The notes beneath the pieces were generated by a model. The model ran no database searches. It saw only the letters and a list, made by a program, of their open reading frames with translations, and was not told where the DNA came from. Shown here piece after piece: positions 48,333 through 55,384 of a stretch of DNA of 64,000 bases (positions are counted from its first letter, which is position 1; every line of letters starts with the position of its first letter). This stretch comes from Serratia nevei. GTDB taxonomy: Bacteria > Pseudomonadota > Gammaproteobacteria > Enterobacterales > Enterobacteriaceae. The position numbers and the translations under genes were made by a program. Where the stretch lies: contig NZ_CP149940.1 of the NCBI RefSeq assembly GCF_037948395.1, positions 3,472,001 through 3,536,000 of the forward strand, read 5' to 3'.

Positions 48333-49142
48333 ATGGAAATCACCAACAATAACGAGTCTGTAAAACATATTGCCGAGTTGGCAGTAGCAAACAGCTTAAT
48401 TAAAACCGATGTTCCTTATGCTGTTGTGCCTCGCGGCTATTCTTTGGAGTCGCTGAAAGACTTCATGGTTGATGAGCAGCAGGTAAAGCAGCACGTCGTC
48501 GTTATTTCGCCATCCTCTTTCATAGGGTATGTTTCTCGCTTCAAAGATGAGCGCAGTGTTATTTTTGCTGACACTGAAAATACCCGTTTCAGTGCGTTTA
48601 TTGACTATCACCTGGACAGTAAAACGCCTTTCAAAAACACTCACTCTGTAACGTATGACTGCCCGCTTTCTGATGAATGGAAGGCATTCAGTAAATACGA
48701 TGCGGAAAAAATGGATCAGGTAACGTTTGCAGAGTTCATCGAGCAGTATATTAAATGTATTGCCCCTGCATCTGACTCTAACCCAACCTCTGGCACTGCC
48801 CTTCTGGAAATGGTGCTGGCATTCCAGGAAACTCGTACGTCTGAGTTTAAAGCGGTTACCCGCTTGAACGACGGCACCTATCAGATGGCTTTCAGCAATG
48901 AAAAAACCGGCAGTGGCAACACGAAACTGCCTGAGAAGATTTCGCTGGCAATCTCACCGTTCCATAACGGCACCCCATATCAAATTGATGCCCGTATTCG
49001 CTACCGTCTACGCGAAGGTAAGCTGATTCTTTGGTATGAACTGATTGACCCGAAAAAAATCATTGAGCATGCCTACAACGAAATCATGGTCGACCTGCAA
49101 AACCAACTGCCGGACGTGCCTGTATTCGAAGGCCGTATTTAA
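48333..49142 (+). CDS. DUF2303 family protein (YfdQ-like)
   Basis: A 269-aa protein with GAAGGAAA ribosome site. Features of DUF2303: PYAVVPRGYSLESLKDFM near the start, SRFKDERSVIFADTE, FSAFIDYH, AFSKYDAEKMDQVTFAEFIE, and KISLAISPFHNGTPYQIDAR. The family is common in prophage early operons (E. coli YfdQ) and has no established activity that I know. Adjacent genes suggest a role in early takeover or recombination. Confidence 0.85.
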   Translation: MEITNNNESVKHIAELAVANSLIKTDVPYAVVPRGYSLESLKDFMVDEQQVKQHVVVISPSSFIGYVSRFKDERSVIFADTENTRFSAFIDYHLDSKTPFKNTHSVTYDCPLSDEWKAFSKYDAEKMDQVTFAEFIEQYIKCIAPASDSNPTSGTALLEMVLAFQETRTSEFKAVTRLNDGTYQMAFSNEKTGSGNTKLPEKISLAISPFHNGTPYQIDARIRYRLREGKLILWYELIDPKKIIEHAYNEIMVDLQNQLPDVPVFEGRI

Positions 49143-49224
49143 CCCTCAGTAATGTGCAGTCTTATGCGCCGCCGTGTGTGGCGCATAGTGAAGCATTTTC
49201 ACCCCCTCAGAATGGAAGATAATT

Positions 49225-50067
49225 ATGGCAACTTTAAGTCAGCGTTATTCTGCAAAAGAAAGCATCGGCTCGGATATCACTACTCGCAAAACGTTTCTGG
49301 TTCCACTCAGTGAAATTTATGCTGAAGACGGCTATAACGTACGCGAATTAAATCAGGCGCACGTTGAAGAGTTTAGGGATGCGTTTATTGCGGGGGAATA
49401 TATACCACCGCTGGCAGTTGAAGTGACTGAGCAAGGCGTGAAGGTTATCGACGGTCACCACCGCTTCCACGGTGCGCTGTTGGCAAGTGAAGCCGGGCAT
49501 GAGGTGGCGCGTCTTGAGTGTAAGGATTTTGTGGGTACTGAGGCCGATAAAATCGCCTTCATGGTCACCAGTTCGCAGGGTCTGGCACTTACCCCTATCG
49601 AACGTGGCGCGGCCTACCAACGGCTGGTAAATCAAGGGTGGACTAACGCGGAGATCGCAAAGAAAGTTAAGCGCTCCGAGTCCGATATCCTCCAGCACCT
49701 GCAATTGCAGGAATGCAGTCCGTATATCAAGAGCCTGGTGCGCTCAGGTTCCATTAACTATGCCCTAGCTATTCAAATTAACCGCGAGCATGGCGTATAT
49801 GCCGACCGTGAAGCCGCGCGCTTAATGAAAAAGGCCAAAGAGTCCGGCAAGAAAAAAATCACTAAGAGCGTCGCCCAGCCACAATTCAACGCCACCCGCG
49901 CCCGCCGACTCTGTGAACTGCTCTACGATGCTGCACCAATGGTTCGTGAAGAAGGTGATGTTCTGCTGCTCCTTCCAGGAACCAGAGAAGAAATTAACAC
50001 CATCCTCAACGAGTACCGGCAGCAGCATCCACAGGAAGCGGAGCACAACGATGAACAAGACGAATAA
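49225..50067 (+). CDS. ParB-domain DNA-binding protein without ParA partner
   Basis: A 280-aa protein. ParB N-terminal domain about 25-110 (VPLSEIYAEDGYNVRELNQA, VKVIDGHHRFHGALLA: the H-R-x-x-A nucleotide motif), then a HTH (TPIERGAAYQRLVNQGWTNA, EIAKKVKRSESDILQHLQL) and a C-terminal acidic tail (HPQEAEHNDEQDE). No parA or parS-like cluster is seen, and the prophage is integrated, so partition is unlikely. More likely a CTP-switch-type regulator or DNA-loading factor of the early operon. Confidence 0.87.
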   Translation: MATLSQRYSAKESIGSDITTRKTFLVPLSEIYAEDGYNVRELNQAHVEEFRDAFIAGEYIPPLAVEVTEQGVKVIDGHHRFHGALLASEAGHEVARLECKDFVGTEADKIAFMVTSSQGLALTPIERGAAYQRLVNQGWTNAEIAKKVKRSESDILQHLQLQECSPYIKSLVRSGSINYALAIQINREHGVYADREAARLMKKAKESGKKKITKSVAQPQFNATRARRLCELLYDAAPMVREEGDVLLLLPGTREEINTILNEYRQQHPQEAEHNDEQDE

Positions 50068-50371
50068 CCCCACGGAGCTGCGCCAGCGGCTCGAAACCAC
50101 TCTCGACTTCATCAGCCGTTCAGCCCTGGGACATGACACAGGACATTGCGTCCACTTCGCCAACAAAGCAGAGGCAGAGCTGCACTCCGTTATCGATGAG
50201 CTGGACGCAGCACTTGCAGCTATCGAAGCTCGGAGGATGGAGAAGTTTGCCGAGCACATGCTTACCCTGGCTAATGACCCAACTTACAGCACGGCAAGCC
50301 ATCGTAATGATTTACGCGATGCTGGCGCCAAGGCGATGAATTACGCCGCCGAGCTGCGGGAGGCCAAATGA
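50051..50371 (+). CDS. Hypothetical early protein (106 aa)
   Basis: ATG at 50051 has GGAG upstream and overlaps the end of the ParB-domain gene. The 106-aa protein is helical (ELRQRLETTLDFISRSALGH, DELDAALAAIEARRMEKFAE) with an alanine-rich coiled-coil segment. No family recognised. Its C-terminal part (THRNDLRDAGAKAMNYAAEL-like) recurs in form in the 51661 protein, suggesting a repeated small family. Confidence 0.65.
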   Translation: MNKTNNPTELRQRLETTLDFISRSALGHDTGHCVHFANKAEAELHSVIDELDAALAAIEARRMEKFAEHMLTLANDPTYSTASHRNDLRDAGAKAMNYAAELREAK

Positions 50372-51018
50372 AAGAGCGCCCAGTGATTTTCAACTCAGAA
50401 ATGGTTCGCGCCATTCTCGACGGTCGCAAGACCCAGACCCGGCGGGTTATGGCTGTGCAGCCAGAATCCAATCAGTTCGGCCTGCTGCGCATTAGCGACT
50501 CCACAAAACGCAGCGACATTGGCAAATACCATTGGGCAGAATCAAATGCGACCGGCACGCATCAACGTTCAGCGCTTTTCTCATGCCAATTCGGCCAGGT
50601 AGGCGATCGGCTGTGGGTGCGCGAGACGTTCATGGACTTAACCGGCACAGGCATTGAAGCCACTACCGGTAAATTTGAAGGGTTCGCATATCGCGCCGAC
50701 ACCCCGGCTGGAAGTTATGGCGATGAAGTCCGCAAAGAGTATGGGCTGAAGTGGACGCCTTCACTTCACATGCCACGTAAAGCCTGTCGCATCCTGCTGA
50801 AAATCACCGCCGTGCGCGTTGAGCGGCTGAACGATATCAGCGACGGTGACGCGATACGCGAGGGCTGCAGCGCCGCCGACATGAAGAGTGGCGATTGTGT
50901 AGCTAACGTATTTGCGCGTCTGTGGTCATCCATCTACGGAGTTGATAGCTGGAACGCTAATCCCTGGGTGTGGGTTATCGAGTTTCGTCGTGTGGAGGTG
51001 CGTGATGCCAGCAAATGA
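50368..51018 (+). CDS. ASCH/PUA-like phage protein
   Basis: A 216-aa protein beginning MKERPVIFNSEMVRAILDGR, KTQTRRVM, the standard start of a large phage family with an ASCH-type fold, then GDRLWVRETFMD, FAYRADTP, WTPSLHMPRKACRILLKITA, VRVERLNDIS and WVWVIEFRRV. ASCH domains bind RNA or nucleotides; related small proteins act as nucleases or amidohydrolases. Precise role unknown. Overlaps the upstream gene by 4 bases. Confidence 0.82.
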   Translation: MKERPVIFNSEMVRAILDGRKTQTRRVMAVQPESNQFGLLRISDSTKRSDIGKYHWAESNATGTHQRSALFSCQFGQVGDRLWVRETFMDLTGTGIEATTGKFEGFAYRADTPAGSYGDEVRKEYGLKWTPSLHMPRKACRILLKITAVRVERLNDISDGDAIREGCSAADMKSGDCVANVFARLWSSIYGVDSWNANPWVWVIEFRRVEVRDASK

Positions 51019-51286
51019 ACTGAAGCAACAAGTCCAATACCCTGGCGACTTTGACAGCCTGGAAATCCGCAAGCTGTTAGATGGCCTTGTATCTGCGCAT
51101 ATCTCTGCCGCTATTGCCGGTGAAAAGATGAATGCCGCCGACCGCAATCGCGACCTGGCAACCATCAAGGAAAGCATCGTGAGTGCCGCACACCTGGTTC
51201 GCTCGATTATCGAAGAGCGAGAGGGTGTATGGCTGAACGGGATTAACACTGCCGATGATTTCATCAAGGATTCCCAGCATGGCTAA
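51005..51286 (+). CDS. Hypothetical early protein (93 aa)
   Basis: ATG at 51005 overlaps the ASCH-like gene; GGAGGTGCG precedes it. Helical acidic protein (MPANELKQQVQYPGDFDSLE, LDGLVSAHISAAIAGEKMNA). No family recognised. Member of a chain of overlapping small genes. Confidence 0.6.
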   Translation: MPANELKQQVQYPGDFDSLEIRKLLDGLVSAHISAAIAGEKMNAADRNRDLATIKESIVSAAHLVRSIIEEREGVWLNGINTADDFIKDSQHG

Positions 51287-51479
51287 GCGCGATGACCTCT
51301 TTAAGGTTGGCGAAGTGTGGCAGTCCCCTCGCGGGACTCTCTACAAAGTAATGGCTGTTGATGGAAATCAGGCAACTCTTCGCCTCGGTTCGCTTGGCGA
51401 TGGACGAATCGTGCGTCGCTGGGTTTATCAAAATTACGGATGGAAGTTGTGGGCCGAGGCCCAGGAGCAAGCACAATGA
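51279..51479 (+). CDS. Small hypothetical protein (66 aa), SH3/beta-barrel-like
   Basis: MAKRDDLFKVGEVWQSPRGT, LYKVMAVDGNQATLRLGSLG, then R-rich DGRIVRRWVYQNYGWKLWAE. The pattern of short strands and tryptophans suggests a small barrel. Overlaps both neighbours. Similar short sequences occur in enterobacterial phages, but I cannot name a family. Confidence 0.65.
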   Translation: MAKRDDLFKVGEVWQSPRGTLYKVMAVDGNQATLRLGSLGDGRIVRRWVYQNYGWKLWAEAQEQAQ

Positions 51480-51664
51480 AAAACAATATCGTAATTACAG
51501 GTCGTGCAATCGTTGAATTTCGCCGCGTAATCAGCGGTCTCGATAACGCTGAAACAAGAGAAATTATCAACAACCACGATTTGGCAGCTCAACAGGTCGA
51601 TCTTGAGCATTGCCATACTGTTTTGGAAATCAACGACATTGACATTGAGGTAAATCCGCAATGA
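51476..51664 (+). CDS. Small hypothetical protein (62 aa)
   Basis: ATG in ATGA overlap with the previous stop. MKNNIVITGRAIVEFRRVIS, GLDNAETREIINNHDLAAQQ, then an acidic end (LEINDIDIEVNPQ). No family recognised. Confidence 0.55.
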   Translation: MKNNIVITGRAIVEFRRVISGLDNAETREIINNHDLAAQQVDLEHCHTVLEINDIDIEVNPQ

Positions 51665-51996
51665 CTAGTCTGAGCGAACTGAGCAAACCAACAGCGTGCC
51701 GGAATAAGCACACGGGAAGAACTTTCAACGCGACCGAAAACACGGAGCCGCAGATTTACGAATCGCTCTACTCGCAAGAGTACGTCTCCGCCCTGCTGGC
51801 AGAGCTGGAAGCGAAGAATAAGTGCATAGCAGAGGCGGAGGTCAGAGGTGTAGAGAAACTGGCAGCCGCATTCAAATCATGGGCTAGTGACAAAACGTTC
51901 ACAGATTTTGAAGCGCAGCGGCATTGGGCTACTGCGAGCCAAGAGGCTTTGTCTTTTGCTGGTGATCTGCGCAATGGGAGCTGTGATGATCGATAA
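51661..51996 (+). CDS. Hypothetical early protein (111 aa)
   Basis: ATG overlaps the previous stop (ATGA). Helical second half (YVSALLAELEAKNKCIAEAE, GVEKLAAAFKSWASDKTFTD) followed by FAGDLR. The LAELEAKN-type helix is common in phage early coiled-coil proteins. Function unknown. Confidence 0.6.
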   Translation: MTSLSELSKPTACRNKHTGRTFNATENTEPQIYESLYSQEYVSALLAELEAKNKCIAEAEVRGVEKLAAAFKSWASDKTFTDFEAQRHWATASQEALSFAGDLRNGSCDDR

Positions 51997-52552
51997 ATAT
52001 CTACTCGAAGATCTGAGCCTGCGCCGTGATGAAAAAGGCGAGCTGGCACGGTGGGTTATTCAACTCCAGGCGGATGTAGACACAGAGCGGCGCAAGTCGG
52101 CATCGCTAGAAAGCGTCATTTACGCTCGCGATACGCGCATCGCCGAGCTGGAAGTCATCAGGACAGACGCCGCCCAGGTCTTCAAAGAAATCGGCTACGA
52201 TCTGGGCTGCAATCCCGACAACGAGTCGATCATGATGGTTATCGATGACCTGAAGAAAGATAACACGTCCCTGAGATACCAACGCGCGGGATTGGCGCGC
52301 GAGGCGAACGAACTGGAAGCCCAGGCAAAGGTTTGGGAGTCGGCAGCGACAAAGCATCTGGAGCGAGCAGAAGAGGCAGAAAAGCGGCTGGCTACGCCGG
52401 TGCGGTTGCCGAAGCGCTGGGATGTATCAGGACAGGTCAATCCGCCTCGCATCGTAGAGGTGCAGTTTGAGCAGCAGAACAGAACACATGACCAGTGCGA
52501 CGAAGCTATCCGCGCCGCTGGCTTCACCATTGAGGGGGATGAGCAGTCATGA
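51986..52552 (+). CDS. Coiled-coil early phage protein (188 aa)
   Basis: ATG at 51986 with GGGAG upstream. Nearly all helical: LARWVIQLQADVDTERRKSA, SLESVIYARDTRIAELEVIR, YQRAGLAREANELEAQAKVW, ending in PPRIVEVQFEQQNRTHDQCD. Similar in style to Ead/Ea22-like early proteins. Role unknown. Confidence 0.6.
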   Translation: MIDKYLLEDLSLRRDEKGELARWVIQLQADVDTERRKSASLESVIYARDTRIAELEVIRTDAAQVFKEIGYDLGCNPDNESIMMVIDDLKKDNTSLRYQRAGLAREANELEAQAKVWESAATKHLERAEEAEKRLATPVRLPKRWDVSGQVNPPRIVEVQFEQQNRTHDQCDEAIRAAGFTIEGDEQS

Positions 52553-52770
52553 CCACAGCAAGCGAACTTATCAGCCGCGACCTTTTAGAGTGGGACAATC
52601 TGCAAAAGCGCTACTGGAATGCTTCTTCTCTGCCGCGCGCTGAGCGATTCAAGCATAACCCAAAGCGCAAACAGTACCGGCGAGACATGGTGTTAATCAG
52701 GATTTTGAAACTTAACATCGATGCTACACGTAACCGAATTGCACGGGGGATGCATGACACTAGCGACTGA
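52549..52770 (+). CDS. Small hypothetical early protein (73 aa)
   Basis: ATG overlaps the previous stop (ATGA). MTTASELISRDLLEWDNLQK, RYWNASSLPRAERFKHNPKR, then basic KQYRRDMVLIRILKLNIDAT. Basic, possibly nucleic-acid binding. No family recognised. Confidence 0.6.
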   Translation: MTTASELISRDLLEWDNLQKRYWNASSLPRAERFKHNPKRKQYRRDMVLIRILKLNIDATRNRIARGMHDTSD

Positions 52771-53260
52771 GACGATCAAACAGTGGCGAAGCGATGCCGA
52801 AAATATCGCGCGACGGAGTTGCGTATACGAGACAGAATATTCCGCAGCCGAGGCTATATTGACGCTTACTTCCGAACTACTGGCTACCCGGGAGGCGCAG
52901 CCGGTGGGGTTCATTAGCGCGAAGCATGGCCCCGTGCTTTATGGTGAGCACATCGGATTACCTGCTGGCACGCATTTCTACACCGCCCCGCCAGCGCCAG
53001 CAGTTCCGGATGGCTATTGTGTCATGCCGCTGACTTTGACCGCAGCAAACGGCGCAAAAGGTGCACTGTCAGGTGAGTTTAAAGTTTCTCGGACGGTTAG
53101 ATGCCATGAGTGTGGCGGTGAAGGCTGTGTTGACTGTGGCGATGCCGGAGAGTTTGAGGAAGAAATCATCATCCCTTGGGGAACGATTAAAGATATTTAC
53201 CGCGCAGCTGTAACTACTTGCAGCACCGTAATGCAGGCAGTAGGAACGGAGAAAAATTAA
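52754..53260 (+). CDS. Hypothetical early protein with zinc-knuckle-like cysteines (168 aa)
   Basis: ATG at 52754 overlaps the previous gene. The middle has a form common in phage early proteins (PVGFISAKHGPVLYGEHIGL, PAGTHFYTAPPAPAVPDGYC). The C-terminal part has a CHECGGEGCVDCGD cluster that could bind zinc, as in DnaJ-type knuckles. Function unknown. Confidence 0.65.
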   Translation: MTLATETIKQWRSDAENIARRSCVYETEYSAAEAILTLTSELLATREAQPVGFISAKHGPVLYGEHIGLPAGTHFYTAPPAPAVPDGYCVMPLTLTAANGAKGALSGEFKVSRTVRCHECGGEGCVDCGDAGEFEEEIIIPWGTIKDIYRAAVTTCSTVMQAVGTEKN

Positions 53261-53823
53261 TGAACCACTTAATGCTTGACCTTGAAACGCTGGGTAAGAA
53301 GCCCAGCGCCCCTATCTTGACTATCGGCGCTGTGCTTTTTAACCCGCACAGCGGCGAACTTGGCGAGCAGTTCTACACCGCCGTAGACCTGCAAAGCGTT
53401 ATGGCCGGTAAGGCAACACCTGACGCCGATACGATTATTTGGTGGATGAAGCAAAGCAGCGAAGCCCGCGCGGCAATCTGCGTTGACGGTGCGCCGTCGT
53501 TGCTGTCAGCGTTGTATGACCTGAATAAGTTTATCCGGGCCAATGTCGCCAATCCTCGTAGCCTGCGCGTATGGGGGAACGGCGCTGTATTCGATAACGT
53601 TATCCTGCGTGAGTCTTACCAGCGTGAATGCGTTCCGTTGCCATGGGAGTGGTACAACGACAGGGACGTGCGCACTATCGTTGAGCTTGGCCGCGTAGTT
53701 GGCTTTGATCCCAAGCGTGATATGCCGTTTGACGGCGAGCGCCACAACGCATTAGCCGATGCTATCCATCAGGCGAGGTATGTTTCCGCAATTTATCAGC
53801 GCCTTTTCCCAGCAGCAGAATAA
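53260..53823 (+). CDS. DnaQ-fold 3'-5' exonuclease (phage exonuclease family)
   Basis: A 187-aa protein; ATG shares a base with the previous stop. Motif I LMLDLETLGKKPSAPILTIG (catalytic Asp and Glu), GNGAVFDNVIL (motif II Asp) and HNALADAIHQARYV (motif III His, Asp) are all present, with ERHNALADA as in RNase T/DnaQ relatives. It may take the place of exo in phage recombination, or degrade host DNA. It is the last early gene before excisionase. Confidence 0.9.
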   Translation: MNHLMLDLETLGKKPSAPILTIGAVLFNPHSGELGEQFYTAVDLQSVMAGKATPDADTIIWWMKQSSEARAAICVDGAPSLLSALYDLNKFIRANVANPRSLRVWGNGAVFDNVILRESYQRECVPLPWEWYNDRDVRTIVELGRVVGFDPKRDMPFDGERHNALADAIHQARYVSAIYQRLFPAAE

Positions 53824-53847
53824 CCCACCAGCCTTCCCGAGGTAACT

Positions 53848-54039
53848 ATGCAAGATATCAACCTGATCCCTGAAAAGGAGGTCATGGCGAAGCTTGGCAT
53901 TTCGTCACGATCGACCATGTACACCTACCAGAACAAACACTGTTTCCCTAAGCCGGTTCGCACTCACCCAAAAGCATATTTAGAGAGTGCGGTTAATCAG
54001 TGGATACTCAACGGCGGCATCAACCAGAAAGCTTCTTAA
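53848..54039 (+). CDS. AlpA-like excisionase / DNA-binding regulator
   Basis: A 63-aa winged-helix protein (INLIPEKEVMAKLGISSRST, MYTYQNKHCFPKPVRTHPKA, YLESAVNQWI), the AlpA/Xis form. AAGGAGG lies inside its own early codons; GAGGTAAC precedes ATG. It converges with and overlaps the last 20 bases of the integrase gene, so the two are adjacent but oppositely transcribed: excisionase from PL, integrase from its own promoter. Confidence 0.85.
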   Translation: MQDINLIPEKEVMAKLGISSRSTMYTYQNKHCFPKPVRTHPKAYLESAVNQWILNGGINQKAS

Positions 54040-55204
54040 CATGCCAAAAAAGCTTATCGGCATGTATCTCATACCCTTCCTTTTGCCCTTCTATCCAATC
54101 GTGCTTGTTGTAGACGGCCATCACCCCACCCAGCTCATGCCCCAGCATTCTTTCCGTAATGTGTGGGGCTACCCCTTCCTCTGAAAGGCGTGTCACCAAC
54201 GTCCGCCGGAAATCGTGCGCACGCCAATACCCTATATCCAAACCTTCCCGAATGCGTTTTATGTAACGATTGGCCGCAGAGATCGTTAGAGGTTCCGTGA
54301 TCAGATTCCCTGGGAAAAGAACCTTGTCATACGTCAGCATTGCCTTTTCCAGCAACGGCTCAATTTGCTTGAAGATCGGACGCCGGATTTCCTTTCCTGT
54401 TTTGCTGTGCTCTTTTGGTACAGTCCAGAGCATTTCCCTTAGATCAAACTCCTGACGCTCAGATAACCTCAACTCGGACAACCGCGCTCCCCAGAGCATG
54501 AGCATTTGGTGCAAAAGCTTATTTGAAGTTGACGCCCTGCTGCGCTCTATTGCGATCCAAATTTCTGCCAGCTCAAAGTAAGTAAGAATTCTATCCCCGG
54601 TTTCAGAACGGCTCCCTACGTCACGAGGCTCAACCTTCATTACTGAGCAATCGGGTATAAAATGCCGACGGATACACCACCCCATCGCTGATCGCAACTG
54701 GACAAGTAGTTGACGCGCCCGCCTGCTGTTTTCCCTTTCCTCTTGAGTAAACAAATCAACCCATTGCTTAACGGTAATCTCTGCTACTGGACGCCCTTCA
54801 AAAGCATCACTTAAACGTTTAATGACAGTCGATTTATACAGCTCTCTACTGTTCTCACGAAGCGAGACATCAACGTAGTTTTCCTTCCAATAATTCAAAC
54901 AGTCCTTCACTGTTGCCCTGTTGCCGATATCTCCGCTTTTATCAAAATACTGGCGCGGGTCTATCCCTCGGTCATAGAGGGTGCGCAGCTCTGATGTGAT
55001 TGCACGAGCCTCTTTCAAAGCGACGGCAGGATACCTGCCAATCCCTAATCGTTGGGCTTTGCCATGCCACCGGTATCGAAACTGAAAGTTGATCACCCCT
55101 TTGGGCGAAATGCGGGCGCTAAGCCCATCGGCATCGGACACTTCAGGACTTCCCGAATATGGTTTACCATGTAGTGAGCGCAGTTTTGTATCGCTGAGAG
55201 CCAT
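54020..55204 (-). CDS. int: Tyrosine integrase
   Basis: A 394-aa recombinase with DUF4102-type N-terminal arm-binding domain (DTKLRSLHGKPYSGSPEVSD, GKAQRLGIGRYPAVALKEAR), core-binding domain and catalytic domain. Active-site residues: Arg241 (WGARLSEL), His330-x-x-Arg333 (HDFRRT), His356 (MLGHE) and Tyr365 (AVYNKHDW). It inserts the phage at the sbcB core ATTCACGATTAC, 214 bp from its start codon. The 55205-55384 gap holds its promoter and probable arm sites. Confidence 0.95.
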   Translation of the reverse strand: MALSDTKLRSLHGKPYSGSPEVSDADGLSARISPKGVINFQFRYRWHGKAQRLGIGRYPAVALKEARAITSELRTLYDRGIDPRQYFDKSGDIGNRATVKDCLNYWKENYVDVSLRENSRELYKSTVIKRLSDAFEGRPVAEITVKQWVDLFTQEERENSRRARQLLVQLRSAMGWCIRRHFIPDCSVMKVEPRDVGSRSETGDRILTYFELAEIWIAIERSRASTSNKLLHQMLMLWGARLSELRLSERQEFDLREMLWTVPKEHSKTGKEIRRPIFKQIEPLLEKAMLTYDKVLFPGNLITEPLTISAANRYIKRIREGLDIGYWRAHDFRRTLVTRLSEEGVAPHITERMLGHELGGVMAVYNKHDWIEGQKEGYEIHADKLFWHVKKLSG

Positions 55205-55384
55205 AATAATTTTTTGTACGCAGTTGATTTAAGGTTATGTACCAAACCTGTACACAATAGCACATGGACGAAGGCAAACAAGTGAATACAGTCTTATGCA
55301 AGAATGGACAAACAAGGCAGTTAAAGCGCTAAAAAATACTTTTAAATCGGTACGTTAACCAACATACGCGGACAAACCCCGACA

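Noticed and set aside
54020..55204. Prophage decay (broken genes)
   Set aside because: All core phage genes read as full length with intact motifs. The only out-of-frame joining is the expected tail-chaperone frameshift.
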